DNA from: Pontivivens nitratireducens
GTDB taxonomy: Bacteria > Pseudomonadota > Alphaproteobacteria > Rhodobacterales > Rhodobacteraceae
Direction: 5' to 3'
Length of the DNA stretch: 64,000 nucleotides
Assembly (NCBI RefSeq): GCF_014235845.1
Contig: NZ_JACJUQ010000003.1
Span: forward strand, 62,001-126,000
The notes below the pieces were generated by a model. That model saw only the letters and a program-made list of their open reading frames with translations. It was not told where the DNA came from and did not search any database. Position numbers and translations under genes: made by a program. Below are positions 42,800 to 52,759 of the stretch, in pieces; the stretch's first letter is position 1; each line of letters begins with the position of its first letter.

Positions 42800-42985
42800 G
42801 TCGGAACCTCTCGATTGGTCTGCTGCTAAGATAGCGCGAGGCCGCGTCACGTCGTGCGTTTTCTGTATGGCGCGCCTGTCCGATCCGCTGTGACATTGCG
42901 AACGGGGCTTGACGCTGGCAGGCTGCGCGGGGCACGACCCAAGCCCGAGGGCCGCCGTGCGCGCGGTCTGCTGGGAGTCAAGAAC

Positions 42986-44035
42986 ATGAACGGTTTTTTC
43001 AAGTCTGTCTGCGCGGGCGCAGTGATCGCGGTACTGGCCGTGCCCACCATGGCGCAGGAGGTGACGTTGCGGTTTCAGCACTTCATCTCGAACGAAAGCG
43101 CGATCCCGAAATATTTCATGATCCCATGGGGTGCGACGATCGAGGAGGAAAGCGAGGGTCGCATTGATTTCGAGCTGTACCCAGCGATGCAGCTGGGCGG
43201 CGCGCCGCCCGCCCTCTATCAGCAGATCGCGGACGGTGTGATCGACGGCGGGTGGTTCTCGCCCGGCTACACCCCCGGACGCTTCCCAAGTGCAGAGGCG
43301 CTGCAACTGCCGTTCATGACCACGATGAACGCCGAGGAATCGAGCCGCGCCGCCTGGCGGTACTACACCGAGTTTCTGGAGGAGGAATTCGCAGGGATAA
43401 AGGTTCTGGCCATCCACGTGCACGGACAGGGCGTTGTCCACACGCGCGGCCTGTCGGTCGAAACGCTGGAGGATATGGCCGGGCTGAAACTGCGCGGTCC
43501 GTCGCAGCAGGCGAGCGCATTGCTGGAGGCGATGGGCGCCACGCCGATCGGCATGCCGGTCCCCGCCTTCCCCGAGGCTTTGAGCAAGGGTGTGGTCGAT
43601 GGTGGCGTTATCCCGTGGGAGATCGTCCCCTCGCTGCGGGTGCACGAACTGGCCGACAGCCATACCGAGCTGGGCGGGGACCGTTCGCTTTATAACACGG
43701 TGTTCGTCTGGGCGATGAACCTCGACAGCTATAACGGCCTGCCGGACGATCTGCGCGCGATCATCGACGCGCATTCTGGGCTGGAGAGCTCGGCCTGGGC
43801 CGGGCGCGCGGCGAATACCGGTGACATTCCGGGGCGCGAAGCCGCCGTTGCGGCCGGAAATACCATGGTATTGCTGGACGAGGCGGAAACCGCGCGCTGG
43901 GCCGCGCTCGCCGATCCGGTGATCGCCGAGTGGATCGAGCGGATGGAGAGCCGCGACATGCCCGGCGCCCGGATGGTCGAAAGGGTGCGGGAACTGGTGG
44001 CTGAGGAAGAGGATCGGGAACACCTGTCGCGTTAA
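42986..44035 (+). CDS. TRAP transporter substrate-binding protein (DctP family, second)
   Basis: A 349-residue periplasmic receptor with signal peptide ending TMA before QEVTLRFQHF. DctP-like features include WGATIEEESEGRIDFELYPAMQLGG, GRFPSAEALQLPFM, GLKLRGPSQQASALLEAMGATPIGMPVPAFPEAL and GVVDGGVIPWEI. It belongs to a subgroup distinct from the receptor at 14 kb. No DctQ or DctM lies beside it. GGGAG precedes the ATG. It may supply a TRAP permease encoded elsewhere. Confidence 0.9.
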   Translation: MNGFFKSVCAGAVIAVLAVPTMAQEVTLRFQHFISNESAIPKYFMIPWGATIEEESEGRIDFELYPAMQLGGAPPALYQQIADGVIDGGWFSPGYTPGRFPSAEALQLPFMTTMNAEESSRAAWRYYTEFLEEEFAGIKVLAIHVHGQGVVHTRGLSVETLEDMAGLKLRGPSQQASALLEAMGATPIGMPVPAFPEALSKGVVDGGVIPWEIVPSLRVHELADSHTELGGDRSLYNTVFVWAMNLDSYNGLPDDLRAIIDAHSGLESSAWAGRAANTGDIPGREAAVAAGNTMVLLDEAETARWAALADPVIAEWIERMESRDMPGARMVERVRELVAEEEDREHLSR

Positions 44036-44084
44036 GGCTTCGCTCATGCAATCATGATCGTGTGCACCCCAAGGCATCAGAGAC

Positions 44085-44966
44085 GTGATTTCGATCCGGG
44101 GTGTCGCAGGTGAAGGGAAAATTCGGCAAGTGGCGGATATTGAAAACGGGCGCGGGATCGAGCGCATTCTGGTCAGAACCCGAATGGTGGCATGGTTGAT
44201 GTTCTTCGCCGGATGTCTGGCGGCGTGGTATGTGCTTTTCGTGTGGTCCTCGCATATGCAGGTCGGTTGGCTGGGCTTTCCTGGCATGACGACACAGATG
44301 TCGCTGGATACCGCGACGATTCAGGGGGGATTGGCCGGGCAGGGCGACATGCTCGACATGGACCGGTTCCTGTCGCTGTTTGCGATGTGGATGGTGATGA
44401 TGGCGGCGATGATGCTGCCGACCTTCGTTCCGACGGCCCGCATCTTCATGGATCTGGTGGAGGCGGAAATCGCGCGGCCGGTGGGGCTGGCCGGGTTGGC
44501 CGTCGGTTATACCGGTGTCTGGATGGGTGTGGCCGCACTGTTGGCCGCGGTGCAGACTGGACTGGTCCATATCGGTCTGACCGGCCCCACGGGGCAGAAC
44601 ATGTCGCCGCTGTTTTCCGCAGTATTGCTGATCGTTGCGGGCCTGTATCAGTTCACCGAAGCCAAGGACCGCTGCGCCCACCTGTGCCGAAGCCCGATGA
44701 GCATGTTCCTGGCGGAATTTCGCCCCGGTCTGCGCGGCGGGATCGGGCTGGGGCTGAAGGCGGGGAAATATTGCGCAGTGTGCTGCTGGGGCCTGATCGC
44801 GCTCGGCTTCGCCGGGGGCATGATGAGCCTGCTCTGGATGGGACTGGCGACCGTTCTGATGGTGCTGGAAAAAACGCCGAAGATCGGTCGGTGGTTGACC
44901 GCGCCCATCGGGATCGGTCTGGTAGCACTCGGACTGGGGGTCGCGGGGCGCGGCTTTCTTGGCTGA
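44085..44966 (+). CDS. DUF2182 membrane protein, metal-binding candidate
   Basis: A polytopic inner-membrane protein with six to seven helices. The diagnostic DUF2182 segment is MDRFLSLFAMWMVMMAAMMLPTFVP, followed by LYQFTEAKDRCAHLCRSPMSMF (the conserved Lys-x2-Cys-x3-Cys motif), GLKAGKYCAVCCWGLIALGF and GMMSLLWMGLATVLMVLEK. The Cys and Met enrichment suggests copper or another soft metal. The start is uncertain: a GTG is used for the longest form, with GTG at 44130 and ATG at 44184 as alternatives. Often found with DUF1326 genes, which are absent here. Confidence 0.78.
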   Translation: MISIRGVAGEGKIRQVADIENGRGIERILVRTRMVAWLMFFAGCLAAWYVLFVWSSHMQVGWLGFPGMTTQMSLDTATIQGGLAGQGDMLDMDRFLSLFAMWMVMMAAMMLPTFVPTARIFMDLVEAEIARPVGLAGLAVGYTGVWMGVAALLAAVQTGLVHIGLTGPTGQNMSPLFSAVLLIVAGLYQFTEAKDRCAHLCRSPMSMFLAEFRPGLRGGIGLGLKAGKYCAVCCWGLIALGFAGGMMSLLWMGLATVLMVLEKTPKIGRWLTAPIGIGLVALGLGVAGRGFLG

Positions 44967-45014
44967 GGGCTGAACAAATCTGCCCCGAAATCTGAGCCAA
45001 AAACGGAGGAAGAC

Positions 45015-46007
45015 ATGAGTTTCAACGCTTTGGTGGTTCGCAAGGACGACGAGGGAAAGACTTCGGCACAGGTCGAGCAGATCGAACTGGACGATCTGCC
45101 CGCGGGTGAGGTCGTGGTCACCGTCGAACACTCTACGGTGAACTACAAGGACGGCCTGTGCCTCGGGCCGGGCGGCGGTCTGGTGCGCGACTATCCGCAT
45201 GTTCCGGGCATCGATCTGGCCGGAACCGTCGAAACCTCGGACGATGTGCGGTATTCCCCCGGCGACAAGGTGGTTCTGACAGGCTGGCGCGTGGGTGAGA
45301 ACCGCTGGGGCGGTTATGCGCAAAAGGCACGGGTAAAGGCCGACCATCTGGTGCCGCTGCCCGATGGGTTGAGCACGAGCGACGCGATGGCAGTCGGCAC
45401 CGCCGGGTTCACGGCAATGCTGGCGGTCATGGCGCTGGAGGATCACGGGCTGAAGCCTGGCACCGGCCCGGTTCTGGTCACCGGCGCGGCGGGGGGTGTC
45501 GGCTCGGTCGCCACCGCCATTCTGGCCGCGCGCGGGTATGAGGTCGCCGGTGTGACCGGCCGACCCGAAACCGCGGATTACCTGCGATCGCTGGGCGCAA
45601 CGCAGATCGTCGCGCGTGAGGAGATCAACGAGACGGTAAAACGCCCGCTGGAGGCGGAGACCTGGGCCGGATGCGTCGATGCCGTCGGCGGTGCAATGCT
45701 GGGCCGCGTGCTGGGACAGATGAAATACGGTGCTTCGGTCGCGGCGGTCGGACTGGCCGGTGGTGCGGGTCTGCCCGCCACGGTGGTGCCGTTCCTGCTG
45801 CGCGGTGTGAACCTGCTGGGCATCGACAGCGTGATGCAGCCCTATGACAACCGCGTCCGTGCGTGGCAGCGTGTCGCCAGCGATCTGCCAATGGACAAAC
45901 TGGCACAGATGATCCAGCCGGCGGGACTGGGCGATTTGCCGAAACTTGGCGCGGACATCCTGAAAGGTCAGGTGAAGGGCCGGGTTCTGGTGGACGTCAA
46001 CGCTTGA
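45015..46007 (+). CDS. acuI: Acrylyl-CoA reductase (NADPH) AcuI / MDR oxidoreductase
   Basis: A 330-residue zinc-independent medium-chain reductase with the AcuI/YhdH pattern: MSFNALVVRKDDEGKTSAQV, HSTVNYKDGLCL, PHVPGIDLAGTVE, GWRVGENRWGGYAQ and AVGTAGFTAMLAVMALE. The NADPH loop GAAGGVGSVATAILAARGYEV and the later LRGVNLLGIDSVMQP complete it. AcuI reduces toxic acryloyl-CoA to propionyl-CoA, the detoxifying step in DMSP cleavage and in 3-hydroxypropionate use. GGAGGAAG precedes the start. The next gene is a BCCT transporter, a pairing consistent with DMSP uptake. Confidence 0.88.
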   Translation: MSFNALVVRKDDEGKTSAQVEQIELDDLPAGEVVVTVEHSTVNYKDGLCLGPGGGLVRDYPHVPGIDLAGTVETSDDVRYSPGDKVVLTGWRVGENRWGGYAQKARVKADHLVPLPDGLSTSDAMAVGTAGFTAMLAVMALEDHGLKPGTGPVLVTGAAGGVGSVATAILAARGYEVAGVTGRPETADYLRSLGATQIVAREEINETVKRPLEAETWAGCVDAVGGAMLGRVLGQMKYGASVAAVGLAGGAGLPATVVPFLLRGVNLLGIDSVMQPYDNRVRAWQRVASDLPMDKLAQMIQPAGLGDLPKLGADILKGQVKGRVLVDVNA

Positions 46008-46079
46008 TTTCGGGCCTGGTGGCCGGGTCCGGTCACTGGGGCTGATTTCCGGCCTGATTTGGGGCCGATTTTGTGGTCG

Positions 46080-46125
46080 GGTCGCAATCTGCGACCTTAT
46101 GACTTAGGAAGGGGGCATATCCCCC
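46080..46125. promoter_or_regulatory. Clustered inverted repeats upstream of the BCCT gene
   Basis: GGTCGCA-ATC-TGCGACC (46080-46096) is a perfect 7+3+7 palindrome, followed by GGGGG-CATAT-CCCCC (46111-46125); the half TGCGACCC recurs at 46130-46137. This dense symmetry in the 165-bp gap before the transporter suggests operators or RNA hairpins controlling it. Confidence 0.5.
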
Positions 46126-46172
46126 GGGATGCGACCCGGTAACCCGCGATAATACAGGAGAGATTGGCCCAT

Positions 46173-47819
<1,647 letters not shown>

Positions 47820-47850
47820 TGTGTCGCTGATCTGACTGACAGGTCGAAGC

Positions 47851-47888
47851 GGGCGCGGGGTTGTAACACCTCGCGTCCGTTTTCATTT
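47851..47888 (+). terminator. Rho-independent terminator after the BCCT gene
   Basis: GGGCGCGGGG and CCTCGCGTCC pair over 10 bp with two wobbles, loop of 8 nt, followed by GTTTTCATTT. It lies 31 bp past the stop. Confidence 0.8.
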
Positions 47889-47960
47889 GGCGCGCCCCTT
47901 GGCTGGTGGCCGTCGCGAAGTCCCGCTAGGCTGCCGCGAAACCGAATGGAGGGATGGTCT

Positions 47961-49187
47961 ATGGCGACGCTGGATGTGGATTTCGTGCGGGCGCAGTTTC
48001 CCGCCTTTGCCGACCCCTCACTGCGGGGGCTGGCTCATTTCGAGAATGCCGGCGGCTCGTTTGCCTGTGGGCAGGTCATTGACCGGCTGACGCGGTTCTA
48101 TACCTCGCGCAAGTTGCAGCCCTATGGCGATACCGCGCCCAGTGCCGCCGGGGGTGCGGAGATGGACGAGGCGCGGTCGCGTCTGGCCGCCATGCTGAAC
48201 GTCGGTGAGGATGAGATCGCCTTTGGCCCCTCGACCACGCAGAACACCTATGTGCTGGCCAATGCCTTTCGCCAGATGATGCAGCCGGGCGACGCGGTGG
48301 TGGTTACCAATCAGGACCACGAGGCCAATTCCGGCCCGTGGCGGCGGCTGGCTGACGAGGGCTTCGAGGTGCGCGAATGGCGCATGGACGCAGAGGGCCA
48401 TCTGGCGCTGCCCGATCTGGAGGCGTTGCTGGATGATCGGGTGCGGGTGGTCTGTTTTCCCCATTGCTCGAACCTGGTGGCGCAGATCAACGACGTGCCC
48501 GCCATCGTGGCCAAGGTACATGCCGCAGGTGCGCTGGCCTGTGTCGATGGGGTCAGCTATGCGCCGCACGGCCTGCCCGATATCGGGGCGCTGGGCGCGG
48601 ACATCTATCTGTTCTCCACCTACAAGACCTACGGCCCGCATCAGGGGATCCTGTGCGCCACCCGCGCCGTGATCGACGCGCTGCCCAATCAGGGGCATTG
48701 GTTCAACGCGAAATATCCCGGCAAGCGGCTGACCCCTGCCGGGCCGGACCACGCGCAGATCGCCGCCTGCGCTGGGATCGCCGATTACATCGACGCGCTG
48801 TATGCGCATCACTTCGAAGCTGAGTCGCAGGCCGGGCCGGTTGCCCGCGCCGCGCAAGTGCACGATCTGATGCGGGCACGGGAAATGGCGCTGACGGGAC
48901 CGGTGCTGGAATGCCTGTCGGATCTGGACGTCAGGGTACTGGGGCCGATTGACCCGGCAGACAGGGCGCCGACCATCGCGCTGCATCATGCGCGCAAGGG
49001 AGCCGATCTGGCGGCCGATCTGGCGGCGGACGGGATCATGTGCGGCGGCGGGGATTTCTACGCGGTGCGTCTGCTGGAGGCGATGGGCATCGACCCGGCG
49101 CATGGTGTGCTGCGCGTCAGCTTCACCCACTATACCAGCGAAGAGGAAATCGACCGATTATGCGCGGCCTTGCAGCGGGTTTTGTGA
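47961..49187 (+). CDS. Aminotransferase class V / cysteine desulfurase-like protein
   Basis: A 408-residue PLP enzyme of the CsdA-like class V group: HFENAGGSFACGQVID near the start, FGPSTTQNTYVLANAF, NQDHEANSGPWRRL, VCFPHCSNLVAQINDV, VDGVSYAPHG and the PLP lysine in LFSTYKTYGPHQG. It ends with GVLRVSFTHYTSEEEIDRL. The usual mobile Cys loop of desulfurases is not obvious, so isopenicillin-epimerase-like or kynureninase-like activity cannot be excluded. GGAGGG lies 7 nt before the ATG. It precedes the stress-island promoter. Confidence 0.85.
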   Translation: MATLDVDFVRAQFPAFADPSLRGLAHFENAGGSFACGQVIDRLTRFYTSRKLQPYGDTAPSAAGGAEMDEARSRLAAMLNVGEDEIAFGPSTTQNTYVLANAFRQMMQPGDAVVVTNQDHEANSGPWRRLADEGFEVREWRMDAEGHLALPDLEALLDDRVRVVCFPHCSNLVAQINDVPAIVAKVHAAGALACVDGVSYAPHGLPDIGALGADIYLFSTYKTYGPHQGILCATRAVIDALPNQGHWFNAKYPGKRLTPAGPDHAQIAACAGIADYIDALYAHHFEAESQAGPVARAAQVHDLMRAREMALTGPVLECLSDLDVRVLGPIDPADRAPTIALHHARKGADLAADLAADGIMCGGGDFYAVRLLEAMGIDPAHGVLRVSFTHYTSEEEIDRLCAALQRVL

Positions 49188-49204
49188 AATCATCGCAGGA
49201 GAGG

Positions 49205-49233
49205 TGATCCGAAGGACGGGGGGCGTCGTAAGA
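49205..49233 (+). promoter_or_regulatory. RpoE(ChrR-type)-like promoter of the photolyase operon
   Basis: TGATCC-N18-TAAGA, matching the Rhodobacter RpoE singlet-oxygen consensus (TGATC, about 18-19 bases, TAAGA). It lies about 30 bp before the TTG start of the photolyase. The bases before the -10, GTCG, resemble those of the second site (GACG). Confidence 0.75.
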
Positions 49234-49265
49234 AATACGACACCTTGCGATGGAGATGACCCCCC

Positions 49266-50690
49266 TTGGCCGATGGCACTGCACATGATGGAAATACCGT
49301 AAGGACGGCGATCCTGTGGTTGCGCCGCGATCTGCGTCTGGCGGACCATCCGGCGCTGTGCGCCGCGGCCGAGGCGGGCATCGTGATCCCGGTCTTTATC
49401 CGCGACGCTCAGGTTGAGGCGATGGGCGCGGCGGCGAAATGGCGTCTGGGCCTGTCGCTGGCCGATCTTTCGCAGGCGCTGGCGGCGCGCGGATCGCGGC
49501 TGATCCTGCGCTCCGGCCCCCCGGCGGAGGTCTTGCAGACATTGGCGGCGGAGGTTGGCGCGCAGGATGTGCACTGGTCGCGGCTGTATGACGGAGCCTC
49601 GGTCGAGCGGGACACCCGCGTCAAGGAGACCCTGCGCGATGCCGGTTTGAGCGTGATCAGCCATCCCGGCCATGTCCTGCACGAACCCTGGACGGTCCAG
49701 ACGGGCAGCGGCGGCTATTACAAGGTCTTCACCCCCTATTGGAAGAATGTGCGTGAGGTCGCGGTGCCGCAACCGCTGCCGGTGCCGCAGATCGACGCCC
49801 CGGCGAACTGGCCGGAAGGCGAGACTCTGGACGACTGGGCATTGGGTGCCGCGATGCGGCGCGGCGCGGAGGTCGTGGCGCAGCACGTCAATGTCGGTGA
49901 AAAGGCAGCGATGGCGCGGTTGGATCGCTTCCTCGAAGACGGGATCGAGGATTACGCGACCGACCGCAACCGCCCCGACCGGGACGGGACTTCTCGCTTG
50001 AGCGAGCACTTCACCCTGGGCGAGATCGGCATTCGTACCGTCTGGCACGCGGCCTTGCGCCCCGGCACGGGCGCGGAGACATTTCGCAAGGAACTGGCCT
50101 GGCGCGATTTCGCCTGGCATCTGGTCTATCACACCCCGCATATCGAGGACCGCAACTGGCGTGAGGAGTGGCGCGACTTCGCCTGGCGCGAGGACAGCGA
50201 CGATGCCGAACGCTGGCGTCGGGCCATGACGGGGGAGCCGATTGTCGATGCCGGACTGCGTGAGATGTACGTCACCGGCTACATGCACAACCGGGTGCGG
50301 ATGATTGTCGCCTCCTACCTGACGAAACATCTGTTGACCGATTGGCAGGTGGGCCTTGCCTGGTTCGCGGATTGCCTGATCGACCACGACCCGGCCTCGA
50401 ACGCGATGGGCTGGCAGTGGGCGGCGGGATCGGGGCCAGACGCCTCGCCCTTCTTTCGTATCTTCAATCCCGAAACCCAGGCCGAGAAGTTCGACCCCGA
50501 TGGGCGTTATCGTCGCAGGTGGCTGAACCCTGAAACCTCCCCGGACGCTGCCGCGTATTTTCGGGCAATTCCAGCCAGCTGGGGCATGTCACCGGACGAT
50601 CCTTATCCCGATCGCATGATCGGGTTGAAGGAGGGCCGGCAAAGGGCGCTGGACGCCTACGAGACTTACAAGGAAGGGGCGGACAGGTGA
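49266..50690 (+). CDS. phr: FAD-dependent deoxyribodipyrimidine photolyase (class I)
   Basis: A 474-residue photolyase using light to split cyclobutane pyrimidine dimers. It starts with ILWLRRDLRLADHPAL, has FTPYWKN, TSRLSEHFTLGEIGIRTVW, FRKELAWRDFAWHLVYHTP, the FAD-site EMYVTGYMHNRVRMIVASYLTKHLL region, and NAMGWQWAAGSGPDASPFFRIF. The start is TTG with GGAG 10 nt upstream and a stop just before, so no other start is possible except internal ones. First gene of a five-gene operon; the FAD oxidoreductase overlaps by GTGA. It is distinct from the iron-sulfur photolyase at 30-32 kb. Confidence 0.94.
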   Translation: MADGTAHDGNTVRTAILWLRRDLRLADHPALCAAAEAGIVIPVFIRDAQVEAMGAAAKWRLGLSLADLSQALAARGSRLILRSGPPAEVLQTLAAEVGAQDVHWSRLYDGASVERDTRVKETLRDAGLSVISHPGHVLHEPWTVQTGSGGYYKVFTPYWKNVREVAVPQPLPVPQIDAPANWPEGETLDDWALGAAMRRGAEVVAQHVNVGEKAAMARLDRFLEDGIEDYATDRNRPDRDGTSRLSEHFTLGEIGIRTVWHAALRPGTGAETFRKELAWRDFAWHLVYHTPHIEDRNWREEWRDFAWREDSDDAERWRRAMTGEPIVDAGLREMYVTGYMHNRVRMIVASYLTKHLLTDWQVGLAWFADCLIDHDPASNAMGWQWAAGSGPDASPFFRIFNPETQAEKFDPDGRYRRRWLNPETSPDAAAYFRAIPASWGMSPDDPYPDRMIGLKEGRQRALDAYETYKEGADR

Positions 50691-51985
50691 AAATCGCAAT
50701 CATCGGCTCAGGCATTTCGGGCATGGGCGCCGCCCTCGCACTCAGCGAAGCGCATGAGGTCACATTGATCGAGGCGGCGGAGCGGTTCGGCGGCCACGCC
50801 AATACGGTGGAGGTGGACGGAACCCCCGTGGACACCGGTTTCATCGTCTATAACCACGACAATTATCCGAACCTGACGGGGCTGTTCGCGCATCTGGACG
50901 TGCCCACCAAGGAGTCTGACATGTCGTTCGGCATGTCCATGAATGGGGGCAGCACGGAATATGCCTGCGACAACCTGTGGAAGATCTTTGCCCAGCCGAC
51001 GAACCTGCTGCGGCCGACCTTTCGCAAGGGCGTGCGTGAGATCCTGCGCTTTCACGAGGAAGCCCCCGTCGATCTGGAGGCTGGACGGTTGCGGGGCGTC
51101 AGCCTCGGCTCCTATCTGAAGCGCAAGGAATATTCCGATTGGTTGCGCGACAGTTTCCTGTTGCCGATGGGCGGGGCGATCTGGTCCACGCCTGTGGGCG
51201 ATATGCTGGATTTCCCGGCGGAGAATTTCGTCAATTTCTTTCGCAATCACGAATTGCTCAACGGGAACGGCGCGGGCAAACGCTGGCGGACGGTGGACGG
51301 GGGCAGCCGGGAATATGTCCGCCGTCTGATCGGGGCGCTGCCGCTGGCCGTCGCGGGGGCGAATGTGGTCGAGATCACGCGCCCCGCCGGACGGCCGCAT
51401 CTGCGGTTCGCGGACGGGTCCGAGGCGGCATTCGATCAGGTCGTTCTGGCGACACATGCACCGCAGGCCCGCGCCCTGCTGGCCGACATTGACCCGCAGG
51501 AGCGTAGTATTCTGGGGGCGTTCGGAACCTCCTCCAACCGGGCTGTCCTGCATTCGGACCCGGCGCTCATGCCGCGCCGCCGCCGCGTCTGGTCCAGTTG
51601 GAATTTCCTCAGCGATGGGGCGCAGGACGGAACGCGCCCGGCACCGATCACCTATTGGATGAACCGTTTGCAGGGGATTGACCGGGCGCAGCCCTTGTTT
51701 GTCAGCCTGAATCCGGGGGTGGAGCCGGACCCCGCGCTGGTCCATGCGACGTTCGACTATGCGCATCCGCTGTTCACGCAGGCTGCCTTTGACGGGCAGC
51801 GCGACATCGACGCGATTCAAGGCCGGGGCGGTGTGTGGTACGCTGGCGCATGGCTGGGTTACGGATTTCACGAGGATGGTTTGCGCGCGGGTCTGCGGGT
51901 CGCCGCTGCTATGGGCGCGCAACCCGCATGGCGGGGCGAGGATGCCACCCCGATCCTGTCACCCATGACACAGGCGGCCGAATGA
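50687..51985 (+). CDS. FAD/NAD(P)-binding oxidoreductase (amine-oxidase fold)
   Basis: A 432-residue flavoprotein of the protoporphyrinogen-oxidase/amine-oxidase fold: AIIGSGISGMGAALALS binds FAD, ERFGGHANTVEVDGTPVDTGF follows. It has LLPMGGAIWSTPVGDML and a C-terminal RGGVWYAGAWLGYGFHEDGLRAG. This type is encoded beside DUF1365 and cyclopropane-synthase genes in many bacteria and is linked to unsaturated or furan fatty-acid formation in Rhodobacter. Its GTG start overlaps the photolyase stop. It probably acts on acyl chains of phospholipids at the membrane. Confidence 0.88.
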   Translation: MKIAIIGSGISGMGAALALSEAHEVTLIEAAERFGGHANTVEVDGTPVDTGFIVYNHDNYPNLTGLFAHLDVPTKESDMSFGMSMNGGSTEYACDNLWKIFAQPTNLLRPTFRKGVREILRFHEEAPVDLEAGRLRGVSLGSYLKRKEYSDWLRDSFLLPMGGAIWSTPVGDMLDFPAENFVNFFRNHELLNGNGAGKRWRTVDGGSREYVRRLIGALPLAVAGANVVEITRPAGRPHLRFADGSEAAFDQVVLATHAPQARALLADIDPQERSILGAFGTSSNRAVLHSDPALMPRRRRVWSSWNFLSDGAQDGTRPAPITYWMNRLQGIDRAQPLFVSLNPGVEPDPALVHATFDYAHPLFTQAAFDGQRDIDAIQGRGGVWYAGAWLGYGFHEDGLRAGLRVAAAMGAQPAWRGEDATPILSPMTQAAE

Positions 51986-52716
51986 ACCCCGCCATCACCC
52001 TGTATACCGGGCATGTCATGCACATGCGGTTGCTGCCGAAACGGCACCGGTTTCGCTATCGCGTCTTCTCATGCCTGTTCGATCTGGACCGGATGGGCGC
52101 TGCGATGCGGGACAGCCGGGTCTGGGGTCGGATCCTGCGCTTCGATGCGAAGGATCACGGGCCGCGGGACGGGTCGGACCTGCGCCCATGGGTCACGCGG
52201 ATGCTGGCCGATCACGATCTGCCCGCGCCCGCGCGGGTGGAGTTGCTGTGCTTTCCGCGATTGTGGGGCATCGTGTTCAACCCGTTGTCGGTCTACTTTT
52301 GCCGCGATGCGCAGGATGAGGTTTATGCCACGCTCTACGAGGTGAAGAACACCTATGGCGGGCAGCAGGTCTATGTCCTGCCGGCGCAGGTTCAGGGCGG
52401 CGCGATCCGACAGCGGCAGCAGAAGACCTTCTGGGTTTCCCCCTTCATTCCGATGCAGCAAACTTACAGATTCGACGTGCAGCCGCCGGGCGCGCGGTTG
52501 TCGCTGCGCATTCGTCAGCATGGCGATGACGGCGACGTTCTGATCGCCACGCAGACCGGTCATGGACAGATCGCCACCGACCGGGCGCTGTTGCGGGCGG
52601 TGGCAACCCATCCGCTGATGACGCTGAAGGTGATCGTGGCGATCCACTGGCAGGCGCTGCGCCTCGCCCTGAAGGGGGTGCGCTTTCTGGGAACCACCGA
52701 CCCCGCCACCCGATAA
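51982..52716 (+). CDS. DUF1365 family protein
   Basis: A 244-residue protein matching DUF1365: LYTGHVMHMRLLPKRHRFRYRVFSC, the FCRDAQDEVYATLYEVKNTYG segment preceded by WGIVFNPLSVYF, and KTFWVSPFIPMQQTYRF. The conserved His/Arg at the start and NPLSVYF are diagnostic. It almost always accompanies the FAD oxidoreductase and a Cfa-like methyltransferase, so a role in modified fatty acid formation is inferred. Its ATG overlaps the previous stop (ATGA). Confidence 0.88.
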   Translation: MNPAITLYTGHVMHMRLLPKRHRFRYRVFSCLFDLDRMGAAMRDSRVWGRILRFDAKDHGPRDGSDLRPWVTRMLADHDLPAPARVELLCFPRLWGIVFNPLSVYFCRDAQDEVYATLYEVKNTYGGQQVYVLPAQVQGGAIRQRQQKTFWVSPFIPMQQTYRFDVQPPGARLSLRIRQHGDDGDVLIATQTGHGQIATDRALLRAVATHPLMTLKVIVAIHWQALRLALKGVRFLGTTDPATR

Positions 52717-52759
52717 ACATTCATTTGATTTTTGGATTCAGACTGCCGAAGGTTTCGAT

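Noticed and set aside
42800-44287. Minus-strand extension that would make the periplasmic GGT over 1000 residues long
   Set aside because: It is the shadow of the TRAP receptor gene. The signal peptide and ribosome site place the GGT start at 42799.
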